This document shows positions 1 through 7,431 of a DNA stretch of 33,564 nt, one piece after another. Positions within the stretch are counted from its first letter, which is position 1. Every line of letters begins with the position of its first letter. The notes under the pieces are model-generated. The model was not told the origin of the DNA. It saw nothing but the letters and a program-made list of their open reading frames with translations, and searched no databases. The position numbers and the translations under genes are program-made. The stretch is taken from contig JAEYAO010000036.1 in the NCBI GenBank assembly GCA_023456105.1, forward strand, positions 1 through 33,564, read 5' to 3'. The stretch comes from Pseudomonadota bacterium. Its GTDB lineage: Bacteria > Pseudomonadota > Alphaproteobacteria > Caulobacterales > Caulobacteraceae.

Positions 1-114
1 ATCATGTTCGGTCGTCTGAAAGACTGGCGGCGCGTCGCCACCCGCTACGACCGATGCCCGAACGTCTTCCTGTCCGCCATAGCCCTCGCCGCTACCGTGC
101 TCTTCTGGCTATGA
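1..114 (+). mobile_element. IS5-family transposase, C-terminal end (partial)
   Basis: The frame open from base 1 to the stop at 112-114 encodes 37 residues containing MFGRLKDWRRVATRYDR and ending in a hydrophobic ATVLFWL tail. This is the typical C-terminus of DDE transposases of the IS5 family (IS427-like group), where the RxxGRLKDxRRxATRYD segment follows the catalytic glutamate. The rest of the transposase lies outside the window. The IS end should fall shortly after the stop. A TA dinucleotide at about 130, just before the lipoprotein-like coding begins, would suit the usual TA target, but I cannot define the inverted repeat without the other end. The family call is from memory of the motif. 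Confidence 0.8.
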
Positions 115-130
115 GTCCTGAGCCTAACGC

Positions 131-833
131 GTTCACGGACAAAACGGTCGCCGCCGATTACGCTTTGTTGCAAGCCGCAGAAGCCGCAGGCGCCGCCTGC
201 TTCAGCCACTTTTTGATCGTCACGTCGGACAACAGGACCACCAGTAGCACCTGGGTTTCGCCAAGTACAAGTAACACAAATTGGTCTGGAGGGTGGTCGG
301 CCAACACCGCCGGCGGTCGAGCTTTCGGCAGTTCATCCACAGTGCACACTCCTGGTCAAGCACTGACGTTCGTAAGCCCTGGTGTGGACCTTTATATCCG
401 CGGGATGAACGCGTCGGGGAATTATTCAGCGTCTCCTAACCTCTTCTCGGTTCAAGACGTAATCGAGTATACTGGCGCACGAGTTGCGCGATCAGAGAGA
501 CAGGTTGTTCATCAGTCGAACTGCGCAAGTCAGCCCCAGCCTCAACCAGTTACTGCTGACATGATCTCGCGCCTGCCGCCAGTTGGCTCCCGATCATACG
601 GCGCGCTTGCACGAGTCGGACGCCCGGACGCGACGGTCTCTGCCGGCGTGGCTAGTCCACGGAACTCTATGGGAACAACGCAGCCGTTGATCGTCTACCC
701 GCGCATATCTCCTGCTTCAGCGATCGCTCCTCAGCCACAGGAGCCCTCCTCGCCGCTCGATCCCGACGCCGATGATGTTTGGGTGGAGACGTCGCAGGGC
801 TGGGTCCCACTGCGCGTCGATCAGATGCCATAG
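131..833 (+). pseudogene. CC0125/CC1285-like lipoprotein gene, 5' end lost at the IS junction
   Basis: The frame is open from 54, but its first 25 or so codons are IS sequence read out of frame, so the native part begins near 131. The segment AADYALLQAAEAAGAACFSHFLIV resembles the core of the Caulobacter CC0125/CC1285 lipoprotein family, in which each subunit carries a YLLRAAELTxxxGYDYFxV-type helix-strand unit. A later VQDVIEYTGARVA matches the family's AREVIxNLGxRV end motif, also seen in the intact relative at 27488-28051. No signal peptide or lipobox cysteine remains, so export is lost unless a new start is used. The C-terminal 90 residues are Pro/Ser/Gln-rich and unlike the family. Function of the family is unknown. 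The truncation is inferred from the junction. Confidence 0.5.
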
Positions 834-1230
834 CAAGCGGGATCGCGACCTCGTCACGAAGGGGCGCAGGCTAAAGCGATGCGTGTGCATGGGCCGGCTG
901 AGACTACGCGGTTCATCCGCAACAGCGAGAACCGATGGCGCAAGCTTTGCTGCGATGGGCGATCGGCTCTTGACCAGAACAGCACGTTCTCCAGTTGCGC
1001 CGATGTTGCGACACCCACGCGGTGCGGCTGACTTATCGGCCTCGGCGGATCAGATCTTTGCATCGGCGTTCTCTGGAGCGAGAGATTTCATGCTCGACAT
1101 CATGGTTAAGGATGATTAAGTTTATCGTGAATACGGAACTGACATGCAGGGTGGTGATCCAGCATCGCGTTCGGCGCTCATCGAGAACACAAGCCTGTTG
1201 GGCTAAGACGGGTCATACGAGACGTTTGAC

Positions 1231-1282
1231 TTGGTATGGCTTGGTATGGCGCGGTAAAGCCGATGATCCTGTTTGGTATGGC
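1231..1282 (+). repeat. Three copies of decamer TTGGTATGGC
   Basis: Perfect copies of TTGGTATGGC occur at 1231-1240, 1241-1250 and 1273-1282. The first two are in direct tandem and the third starts 32 bases after the second, running into the outer stem of the adjacent inverted repeat. Such short direct repeats can be protein-binding iterons or the outcome of slippage. Nothing in the sequence decides between these. Confidence 0.7.
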
Positions 1283-1357
1283 CGAGCAACGGCATCGGCC
1301 CTACCGGGGCGCCGCCGATGCTGCGGCGGCCCGCAGCGGGCGCAGGTGTTGCTCGGC
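1281..1357. repeat. Nested inverted repeat able to form a three-way junction
   Basis: GCCGAGCAAC at 1281-1290 pairs perfectly with GTTGCTCGGC at 1348-1357. Inside it, GCATCGGC at 1292-1299 pairs with GCCGATGC at 1314-1321, and CTGCGG at 1321-1326 pairs with CCGCAG at 1331-1336. Base 1321 is shared, so one pair is lost. The result is an outer 10-bp stem enclosing two hairpins. It could be a structured RNA, a recombination or replication site, or a degraded element end. Function is unknown. Confidence 0.5.
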
Positions 1358-1394
1358 AATGTCTCGACGGTCGTGGGGAGGCCTCGACCCTGAC

Positions 1395-1535
1395 ATGCTC
1401 GATGAGCAGCAGATTGATGCCCCACTGACCGTCGAGCGTCGGCTGGCGCCTCCTGCCTGTGCCGTCGAAACTTGCGCCCGACCGGTCCGCTTCGGTGGAG
1501 AGCGGATCCAGCGGTGCTCAACATGCGCAGCGTGA
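1395..1535 (+). CDS. Possible small zinc-ribbon protein
   Basis: A 46-residue frame starting at ATG 1395 has four cysteines spaced as CAVETC then CSTC, separated by about 13 residues, which is the layout of a small zinc ribbon. The N-terminal half is acidic and polar. I see no convincing ribosome binding site, and several other frames are open here, so it may be chance. If real it would be a small accessory protein of unknown role. It lies tail-to-tail with the HNH-type gene that ends at 1601. Confidence 0.3.
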   Translation: MLDEQQIDAPLTVERRLAPPACAVETCARPVRFGGERIQRCSTCAA

Positions 1536-1600
1536 TGAGCGCGCCTCATGATCGAGGCCGCCGCAAGGCTGCATGACTTGCCCGGGCGCAGCGCCAATCG

Positions 1601-2173
1601 TCACAAGCGCCGCCCCCGACTGAACAGGCGGTCCAGCGCGGTCGCGAGCTCCGCCCAAACCTCGCCTTCGCGGCCGGCGCGCTTCGCCTTGTGCCTCACC
1701 TCAGCCAGCAACGCTTCGCGCTCCCCGTAACGGGCGAGCTGCAGATAGGCGTCCTTGTTTCTGCCTTCCGCTTCAGTGGCGCGCTTGCGCAACTGAGCAG
1801 GCGACTGATTGCTCTTCAGGCGGTTCGCGCCATCGCTGATCACGCGCACGTTGCCCGGCACATAGCCCCGCGCCGGCACGATACGGTCCAGCGATGGCGA
1901 AGCCGGCGAACGCTGCTGCCCCACCACCAGCGGAATGTTGAAGGCGGGACAGGTTGGGGGCACGACGATGTGCGAGCGGTTCAGTCGAAACGGAAGACCT
2001 GCCCGCCGGGCGCGGTCCCGCGCCCGCTCCAGCAGCGCGAGCGCCGGCCGGGTGCGACGGCGGCGACGTTGATGGTGGCGCATATAGGCGGCGTTGCAGC
2101 GGCGGCACGTGGCGCGCTGAAGCTTCGGCCCATGGATCGGACAGAACGGGGTGGGCGGATTGTGGGTTTGCAT
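1601..2173 (-). CDS. HNH endonuclease-like protein of phage type
   Basis: The 190-residue product starts MQTHNPPTPFCPIHG. The frame is open further upstream, but that part overlaps the divergent XRE gene. An N-terminal cysteine cluster (CPIHG then CRRC, residues about 11-25) looks like a zinc ribbon and is followed by a very arginine-rich stretch. The centre has CPAFNIPL followed by SLDRIVPARGYVPGNVRVIS and ANRLKSN. That combination is typical of small phage and island HNH-like nucleases, where the SLDRI...GYVPGNV segment forms part of the beta-beta-alpha metal fold. The C-terminal 60 residues are helical and charged. A DNA-cleaving role is inferred from family resemblance. It is divergent from the XRE regulator at 2205/2238, which may control it. 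Confidence 0.55.
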   Translation of the reverse strand: MQTHNPPTPFCPIHGPKLQRATCRRCNAAYMRHHQRRRRRTRPALALLERARDRARRAGLPFRLNRSHIVVPPTCPAFNIPLVVGQQRSPASPSLDRIVPARGYVPGNVRVISDGANRLKSNQSPAQLRKRATEAEGRNKDAYLQLARYGEREALLAEVRHKAKRAGREGEVWAELATALDRLFSRGRRL

Positions 2174-2204
2174 GTAAGGCTCCGTAGTCAGGAATAGTCC
2201 ATGA

Positions 2205-2561
2205 ATGCAAACTGAGTCCAAAGAGTCAAATAGAGTGATGAAGCCGCCTCGAAGGAAGCCGTCCGACCACCCCACAGGCGCCCAACTCCGCGCCGCGCGC
2301 GGCCTGTTGAACATGAGCGTTCTGGAGCTGTCCGAAAGGACAGGCCTGGCGGTGAACACGATCAAAAGGGCGGAATCGCTGAACAGCTCGGCTCCGATCA
2401 ACGCCGCCAACGCCAAGTTGATGGTGTCGACGCTGAGCGGCGCCGGCGTCGTCTTTCTCTCGCCCTCGGACGGCCTGGGCGCCGGCGTCCGCCTGATCGA
2501 CGACGCTCAGCCGCCGCTGTCCCGCAAACGCAAGGGCGTGGCGGAAAGCGACGACGCGTAA
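2205..2561 (+). CDS. XRE-family helix-turn-helix regulator
   Basis: The product is 118 residues from ATG 2205, or 107 from ATG 2238. The segment TGAQLRAARGLLNMSVLELS followed by ERTGLAVNTIKRAE is a clear Cro/CI-type helix-turn-helix with the usual QLRAAR first helix and TGLAVNTI turn. It is followed by a GAGVVFLSPSDGLGAGVRL segment found in many alphaproteobacterial XRE proteins (IxFI..dg.GpGVRL). Most relatives are autoregulating repressors. The short gap to the divergent HNH-like gene at 2173 suggests a shared promoter-operator. The later start would give a wider intergenic gap (64 bases) and puts the domain near the N-terminus as usual, so it is equally likely. Confidence 0.75.
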   Translation: MQTESKESNRVMKPPRRKPSDHPTGAQLRAARGLLNMSVLELSERTGLAVNTIKRAESLNSSAPINAANAKLMVSTLSGAGVVFLSPSDGLGAGVRLIDDAQPPLSRKRKGVAESDDA

Positions 2562-2720
2562 TCCATACGGGCAGGCGACGGCCGTTCACCAGCGAGATTC
2601 TGGCAGCCGCTCGGACAAGTGAGCGCCGACGACGTGGTGGTCGTTGCGGCCGGCCGAGAGATCGGTCGATCAAGCCTTTCTTCCCGCCGGCGAAGGCGAG
2701 ACCGCTGAGCGAAAGCAGCG

Positions 2721-3197
2721 TCAACCAACAACCCGGGCGGGGACAATGGCGGGCCGCCGCAGAAGAATACAATGCGAAGGAAAGTTGAACGTCACGCACG
2801 GTGACGGGCTAAGGCCGCGGCCGCGAAGCGTTCCCGCGAACAATGGTCGGCCGTCGGCGTCGACAAGGGCGAGCCCTTTGACCCGAGCGCCCGACGTTGT
2901 CTTCAGCAGCAAGGGGTGAGCGACGGCCAAATGCCATTGGTTATGGTCTGAAAGCCTTATCGGCCCACGGATGAGCTCAGGCAGCGCCGATCCGTTCAGC
3001 CCGTCGGCGTCAGGAAGCTTGTCGAGCAGGGCGGCGTGGAGGACGGGTGGGATGACGCCCGTTTGGCGAACCCAGAGCGACGGCGCGAGCACGGCGCCGA
3101 AGGGGCCGGCCGGGTAGAGCTGCGGGTAATATGGGCTGCAAGCACGGGCTGGGGGCGTGCTGGCTGCCGGAGCGGTGCTGAACGCCGGCTTGATCAT
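2721..3197 (-). CDS. Hypothetical protein, downstream member of a coupled pair
   Basis: The product is 158 residues, beginning MIKPAFSTAPAAS with a Pro/Ala-rich start and continuing with a folded-looking core (LPELIRGPIRLSDHNQWHLAVAHPLLL, then VKGLALVDADGRPLFAG). The C-terminus is basic. There is no signal peptide, membrane segment or motif I recognise. Its start codon overlaps the stop of the upstream gene in an ATGA arrangement (3194-3197), so translation is probably coupled and the two proteins probably work together. It converges on the XRE gene with about 160 non-coding bases between them. Confidence 0.45.
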   Translation of the reverse strand: MIKPAFSTAPAASTPPARACSPYYPQLYPAGPFGAVLAPSLWVRQTGVIPPVLHAALLDKLPDADGLNGSALPELIRGPIRLSDHNQWHLAVAHPLLLKTTSGARVKGLALVDADGRPLFAGTLRGRGLSPSPCVTFNFPSHCILLRRPAIVPARVVG

Positions 3198-3658
3198 GCC
3201 GCCTGCTCCAACAACGGCCCGAGATCAGCATCCGCATCCTGGATGAGAGCGAGAGCGGCGCACTCCACAAGGGCTTGACGCCGGGCGACGTCGGAAACGA
3301 GAGCGACGCGGCTGCACAGGCGCATGACGTCTTCGTCCTCATAGGCGAGGCGGTGATTGATCGCGATGACATCGCCGTTCTCGGAGCGCGTAAACATGCG
3401 TTCGGTCTCCGGGGGCAGCGCCTCTTCGGCGACCTCCGCGAGCGCCTGAAGAGCGACATCGACATCGTCCAGCATCAGCGAGTTGAGCAAGGTGCTCATC
3501 AGCCAGAACCGACGATCCGGCGTGGGCTTGGACGCCGTTACGCGACACGCCTCAACCAGGTGAGACAGGATCAATCCGTTCGCAGTTGGAACGGCCGGAG
3601 CAGTCGGGGTGAAGCCGTCGCTGTTGCCGAAGGCGGAGGTTTGAGGCGGATTTTTCAT
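3194..3658 (-). CDS. Hypothetical acidic helical protein, upstream member of a coupled pair
   Basis: The product is 154 residues if it starts at ATG 3658 (MKNPPQTSAFG). In-frame ATGs at 3718 and 3775 would give longer versions. I prefer 3658 because a perfect 10-bp hairpin lies just upstream at 3676-3702 and would otherwise be coding. From about residue 30 the protein is predicted to be mostly alpha-helical and rich in Leu, Ala, Asp and Glu (DDVDVALQALAEVAEEAL; EDEDVMRLCSRVALVSDVAR). I recognise no family. The ATGA overlap with the next gene marks a two-gene operon. The long leader on the 3' side of 3718 has no other gene. Confidence 0.45.
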   Translation of the reverse strand: MKNPPQTSAFGNSDGFTPTAPAVPTANGLILSHLVEACRVTASKPTPDRRFWLMSTLLNSLMLDDVDVALQALAEVAEEALPPETERMFTRSENGDVIAINHRLAYEDEDVMRLCSRVALVSDVARRQALVECAALALIQDADADLGPLLEQAA

Positions 3659-3675
3659 CAGGAGGCTCTTTTTCT

Positions 3676-3702
3676 CCAGCGACCCGTCGCTTGGGTCGCT
3701 GG
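3676..3702 (-). promoter_or_regulatory. 10-bp perfect hairpin upstream of the coupled gene pair
   Basis: CCAGCGACCC and GGGTCGCTGG are perfect inverted arms around a 7-base loop. On the minus strand the hairpin ends 17 bases before the ATG at 3658, so it would sit in the leader close to the ribosome binding site. The A-rich tract that follows on the minus strand makes it a poor Rho-independent terminator. It may be an operator or a translational control hairpin. Confidence 0.4.
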
Positions 3703-3718
3703 CTTGGTTTCGATGCAT

Positions 3719-4830
3719 GGGCTGCCGAGGAGGCGCACCATCATGTGAAGCGGAAGGTCCGTTGCTGACGGGCAAACCTGAGCGGCCGCTCGGAGTTCAG
3801 GCTTCCGCGGGAGTGCCGAAACAATCGAGTCGCACTGCGCCTGGTGAGCACTTCGACGCCGACCCGCTACGGGGAGGCGTCAATGACAATGATGTCGCTC
3901 ATTTCACCTTGCTGTGCGCAAGCGAAAGAACTGCCTTCTCAGCATGGCTAACTTAGCATAGGTGCCGCATCGTGTCAAGATGAGGTGAAGGCGAATTGCG
4001 CTTAGGCGGGGTGAAGAGGGTCACATCAACTTCAAATTGATCACTCCAAGCGTCGATGGTGTGTCTGTCAACTATCGCAAGCCAGATACTGGGTTTCGAA
4101 AACCTGAGAGTACGCTGGTCGTGTTCGAGCTGATGCAGAAACCCTCGTCCTCCGCCGTTCGCAGCGAAGCCTCTGGCGCTCCAGACACGCAGCCTCTGCA
4201 ACGCCTCGGCTTACGGGGCGTCTTCCGTACGTTGCAGACGAAGCTCACGGGCGCTGCGTTCACAGAGCGTGGGAGTCTGGATTCGCTCGGATGGGTTGGC
4301 GCTGCTGGGGAGCGGCGTCGATTGCGGCGTTCAGTCTGTCGGCGGGCGGCTCACCACCGCGGGACAGTCGCCGGGCGGAGATCGTGCGGACGTCTTGGTC
4401 TTGTGTCGGGTTGCGTCTGCGCATCCCGCGTGGGCCAAGGCTCTTCGCCGCCTGTGGTGCTGGTGCGCATAGCCACCGCAGCCGCCGCTTGCCTGATCTG
4501 CATCTTGCGATAAGCGCCAGCGCCGATGTGACGTCCTTCAGGAACGCCGTTGGAGCGGGTGCTCATCGCTCAGCCTGGCCGCTGACGGTATGCGGCGTCA
4601 CCTCGATCGCCGGATTGGCATGAAGGCGCATTAACCCTCTGGCTGCGATGGTTTCCACGCCCGTGGTTACGCCTGACGCACCAAGCCAGCCCGGACGGGT
4701 ACGGCGCGGCGGTGCTGTGCAATGGGCCACCTGCCTGCGAGACGCTGCCCGGCTCTGACACGCTAGACCTGCCCGATCGGCAAGGATCCAAGCTCGACGC
4801 CGGTTCATGGCAGCGGGTCTCGCCACCACA
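3719..4830. other. Sparse region without a supportable gene
   Basis: About 1.1 kb separates the coupled hypothetical pair from the hipA fragment. Open frames at 3953-4201 (minus), 4037-4513 (plus) and 4351-4566 (minus) overlap each other and give compositions rich in Arg, Ser and Pro with no recognisable domain. The stretch probably contains the promoter of the minus-strand pair and eroded sequence. Confidence 0.45.
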
Positions 4831-5202
4831 ACCCGTGGCCGAAGTGAGCGCCACGCCAACGGGGCCGGTGCTGACCTATGAGCAGGCCTGGCGCGCCTCG
4901 CCGGACGCTTTTCCGCTCTCGCTGTCGATGCCGATGGATCTGGCGGCCTGGCCGCCCGAGGTGGTCCTGCCCTGGCTGATGAACCTGCTGCCAGAGGGGC
5001 CACGCCGATGCGCGCCATGCAGCGCGCGCTCGGCGTGGTCCAGGAAGATGTGCTCGGCCTGATCTCGGCTGCGCGCGGCGACCTGGCCGGCGCCCTGCGC
5101 GTCGGCGCGCCTCGCGCGGAACAGGGCGCCTACCGTCCTGTTCCCGCGCCGGAGGCCATGGAGCGGATCATCGGGCAGTTGCCGCGCAAACCTTTCTTGG
5201 TT
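4831..5202 (+). pseudogene. hipA toxin fragment (N-terminal part, frameshifted)
   Basis: Two frames together match the first third of the intact HipA encoded at 10196-11506. The first reads PVAEVSATPTGPVLTYEQAW...LSLSMP...PPEVVLPWLMNLLPEG. The second, from 5008, reads MRAMQRALGVVQEDVLGLIS...LPRKPFLV. The frame changes between about 4996 and 5007, where eight bases replace the six expected. Similarity begins abruptly just after the start-codon region and ends abruptly at PFLV (5202), before the kinase core with its SLAGAQDK loop, so no active kinase can be made. The break at 5202 abuts a second, opposite-strand hipA remnant. Seen directly by comparison within the window. Confidence 0.85.
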
Positions 5203-5257
5203 TGGAGGCCGGCCCGCCCGGCAGGTGCATGAACACGATCGCGCTCGTGCTCGGCAT
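5203..5257 (-). pseudogene. 5' stub of a second hipA-like gene
   Basis: Immediately after the restored stop of the adjacent hipB-like gene, an ATG at 5257 opens MPSTSAIVFMHLPGGPA. This resembles the start of the HipA-type toxins that pair with this antitoxin type. It then runs into the break with the plus-strand hipA fragment at about 5203 and into nonsense. The spacing of 5 bases after the antitoxin stop (5263-5265) is what an operon would show. The identity of such a short piece is inferred mainly from position. Confidence 0.4.
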
Positions 5258-5262
5258 CGCGG

Positions 5263-5603
5263 TCAGAAGTTCAGGTCATCGCCAGGCGGGGCGTGCGTGC
5301 GCCGGGGCAATCTCGCCAGGTCCTCCACGATGCCCGTGGCGTCGCTTTCGGCGCCAGCAGCGTTTCAAGGCGCGGCGTGAAGCCAAGCATGAAAAAGGCG
5401 CTGGCCAGGATGCCGAGGCTGACCGTCGGATCGCCGGCCTCCAGACGCTGAACCGTCTGACGGCTCACCAGCATCCTGTCCGCCAGCAGTTGCTGGGGAA
5501 GGCGGCGGCGCTTGCGTGCGACCGCGGTGTCGTGCCCCAAGGCCTTGAGGGCGCGACGCCCGGGCGCGGGAAGAGCCGTCTTTGATGCGGAGGTGCGCGC
5601 CAT
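5263..5603 (-). pseudogene. HipB-like XRE antitoxin with a late frameshift
   Basis: From ATG 5603 (MARTSASKTALPAPGRRALK) the frame encodes a helix-turn-helix domain with ADRMLVSRQTVQRLEAGDP, followed by TVSLGILASAFFMLGF and RLETLLAP. This is the layout of the XRE antitoxins that precede one class of HipA toxins. At about 5346-5352 the frame breaks. Shifting by one base restores ESDATGIVEDLARLPRRTHA and a stop at 5263, a tail fitting the family. As written, the open frame ends at 5271 with a scrambled tail. The DNA-binding part is intact, so the shifted product might still bind its operator. A sequencing error is possible, but its partner toxin is also destroyed. Confidence 0.7.
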
Positions 5604-5612
5604 TGGTGTTGG

Positions 5613-5655
5613 ATGACATATCATCCCTTGCAACCCGATACGGCTGATATGTCAT
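5613..5655. promoter_or_regulatory. Inverted repeat upstream of the hipB-like gene (operator candidate)
   Basis: ATGACATATCA at 5613-5623 and TGATATGTCAT at 5645-5655 are perfect inverted copies, with centres 32 bases apart. They lie 10 to 52 bases upstream of the ATG at 5603, where XRE antitoxins usually bind to repress their own operon. The role is inferred from position. Confidence 0.55.
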
Positions 5656-5854
5656 TCTCAATCAGCCAGAAGAAATCCAGCTCCCCTCGTAGTCGGTTCG
5701 TCCACACACGGCGTGGCGCCTGGATCAGCCGTCGCTTTGATTTCGCGGGCCAAGGCTCCGGGATGTTTATCATTCCGACCGGTGGAAAGGCGCGGCGCAC
5801 ATCCGCCTGCTGCAAGTCCACGACGGAGACCGTCTGTTCGGTCTGTTTGGACAT
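5621..5854 (-). CDS. Possible small hypothetical protein
   Basis: A 77-residue frame starts at ATG 5854 (MSKQTEQTVSVVDLQQADVRRAF), with GGAG five bases upstream. The middle is basic (KSKRRLIQAPRRVWTNRLRG). I recognise no family. The frame is open further upstream to 6007, but that extension translates the GTCACG repeats and is unlikely to be coding. Its 3' end overlaps the operator region of the hipB-like gene. It may be a real accessory gene or chance. Confidence 0.25.
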   Translation of the reverse strand: MSKQTEQTVSVVDLQQADVRRAFPPVGMINIPEPWPAKSKRRLIQAPRRVWTNRLRGELDFFWLIENDISAVSGCKG

Positions 5855-5939
5855 CGCTCCAACGATCCCGCTTCGGAGCCATGAGTTGATGGCGGAACGC
5901 TGGCTGTTTCCTTGAATTGTTCCTTGTCTGCAGAGGTTT

Positions 5940-6446
5940 GGCGGCTGAGTCACGTTTTCCACCGGGCGTGACAGGGTTTCCGTCACGAAACGGGGGGGAT
6001 CAGTCACGAAACGTGGTCACTTTAGGCGCCATCTGTGACTCCTTAACCACTTGTTGGGTGCGCCTAAGCTGTTGTTAAGGCCGCAGTCACGTTTTCCACC
6101 GGGGGTGACTGGAGAGGGGGGTCAGTGCCGGGCGGCGAAATGTTCATCGGTTGAGTCACGAAAAACGCAGCAGGTGCGCCGAGCCGGTGTTGGAGCGATC
6201 TGGGCGCAGTCACGAAAACCGCTGCGATTCATCGCTTGAGTCACGATAGGCGGGTGGGAATCGCTGTTTTTCTTGCGGTTTTCGGCGGGGCGATCCGGAT
6301 CGCTCGCGGGGGGCTGCGCTGTGAAACATCGCCAGCGAGCGTCGGCGCAGGGCGCTCCCGAAACGTGACAGGGGTTAAGCTATTGATCCGACGAGGCTTT
6401 TTAGCGGAGGCCAACACCCCTGTCACGTTACACACCAAGGGTGACT
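5940..6446. repeat. Cluster of GTCACG repeats resembling origin iterons
   Basis: The hexamer GTCACG occurs at 5950, 5983, 6003, 6086, 6155, 6209, 6240 and 6422, and inverted as CGTGAC at 5968 and 6364. The shorter core GTCAC/GTGAC occurs at 6016, 6035, 6105 and 6441. Two forms stand out. One is a dyad in which GTCACGTT and GTGAC flank a CACC-containing spacer with the same 24-base span (5950-5973, 6086-6109, 6422-6445). The other is a direct unit GTCACGAAAMCG repeated at 5983, 6003, 6155 and 6209. No gene explains the array. Plasmid origins with iterons look like this, as do large operator arrays. No replication initiator gene is recognisable in the window. Confidence 0.75.
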
Positions 6447-6536
6447 CGATAAACTGGCCTAATGTATTCACTTTGCGGGACTAGATAGACACGAGCCCCA
6501 TCTCGGCTTGTTGAGCAATTCACGGCCGGGACGGTG

Positions 6537-6581
6537 GGGGGCGCGGCTGGGGCTGGGGGGTTCACCCCCAGCCGCGCCCCC
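6537..6581. repeat. Large GC-rich perfect inverted repeat
   Basis: GGGGCGCGGCTGGGG at 6538-6552 pairs perfectly with CCCCAGCCGCGCCCC at 6566-6580, extended by one pair at 6537/6581, around a 13-base loop. The loop can also pair more tightly (CTGGGGGG with CCCCCAG). There is no T-run on either side, so it is not a classical terminator. It lies about 90 bases right of the GTCACG array and may belong to the same locus. Confidence 0.7.
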
Positions 6582-6622
6582 TCGCGGCGAAGACCGTTGG
6601 CGCGATTCTTGCGACGGCGGGT

Positions 6623-7177
6623 GTGGTGAACAGGGAGGGTTTGGCTGTGCGGTCTGAAAGATGCGGTGCCGGGATCACCTATCGCGCGATCCGCCAAGCT
6701 TTTGCCGACGAGCTGAACCGCAACGCCCTCCTTGTTGCTCGGATAGAGAAGGCGGCAGGTCATGCCTCTACGCAGTCGTTCGAAGGCGCGTTCATGACAA
6801 ACCACGGCACAGATCTTCGCATGATCATCGTCACGGCCGACAGTTCAGACGACGAGATCCACCTCAATGTGCAGATCGACTCCGGCAGCCGGTCCGGCAG
6901 CGTCATCGACGTCAACGCCAAGCCTAAGGTGCGCATTCGGCGATCAGGCGATCACCGCCACGTCACCATTGCGCCGTCCCTATGGTTCCAGGATCGCGCA
7001 AATGCAGCGGAAGCGGAGAACATGGTGACGTTCGAAGCCCTGATGAAACTCGCCTCACCATCCTTCAAGGACGCCCTTGAGGAGGGCATAGCGCGAGCGG
7101 AAAGGACGTTCGCTGATCGCATGAGACCGAAATCTCCTTACCCCTACTGGATGTCAGCCCGGCGGCGGCGTCTTTAG
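6623..7177 (+). CDS. Hypothetical protein
   Basis: The longest version, from GTG 6623, has 184 residues. An internal ATG at 6794 (MTNHGTDLRMIIVTADSSDD) gives 127 residues and may be the true start, because sequence from there looks folded. It has beta-rich segments (IHLNVQIDSGSRSGSVIDVNAKPKVRIRRSG; RHVTIAPSLWF) followed by a helical half (AENMVTFEALMKLASPSFKDALEEGIARAERTF). There is no signal peptide or membrane segment. I recognise no family. It is the first gene after the repeat array and could be part of that locus. Confidence 0.45.
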   Translation: MVNREGLAVRSERCGAGITYRAIRQAFADELNRNALLVARIEKAAGHASTQSFEGAFMTNHGTDLRMIIVTADSSDDEIHLNVQIDSGSRSGSVIDVNAKPKVRIRRSGDHRHVTIAPSLWFQDRANAAEAENMVTFEALMKLASPSFKDALEEGIARAERTFADRMRPKSPYPYWMSARRRRL

Positions 7178-7431
7178 GAACTGCGGCCGGAGCCACGGGG
7201 CGCAGGTGGTTTACCTCCCGGAGCTACAAAGGCGATAGCCTCTCCGCCAGCTTCGACCCCGAGAACGTCAGCGGAAACGCAATGGCGCCAGGGCAGGTAA
7301 GCGCGCCTTGCGCCGGCTGAACAGCATCATCAGCATGAGCGGCGTTGGGAAAGGACCTCAAGCGCCGTTACGGCCGCCACAAGCACAGCCTTCACCCAAG
7401 CGCAGTCAGAAGGTGTTCTCGGCGCCTGCAA

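Larger units (their letters stand above)
834..1394. other. Intergenic stretch with no convincing gene; decamer repeats inside
   Basis: About 560 bases follow the truncated lipoprotein gene. Several overlapping open frames exist on both strands, but none gives a recognisable protein or a good start, and they shadow one another. The only structure I see is at its right end: three copies of TTGGTATGGC and a nested inverted repeat, listed separately. Confidence 0.5.

Noticed and set aside
4037..4513. Plus-strand frame of 158 codons before the hipA fragment
   Set aside because: No recognisable domain, no good start, and composition rich in Arg/Cys/Ser that suggests chance. Competing frames are open on the other strand.
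5940..6446. CRISPR array as the explanation of the repeats
   Set aside because: The repeated units are only 6-12 bases long, occur in both orientations and have irregular spacing, unlike CRISPR repeats and spacers.
6537..6581. Rho-independent terminator
   Set aside because: The stem is strong but no T-run follows on either strand, and no gene ends nearby on the correct side.
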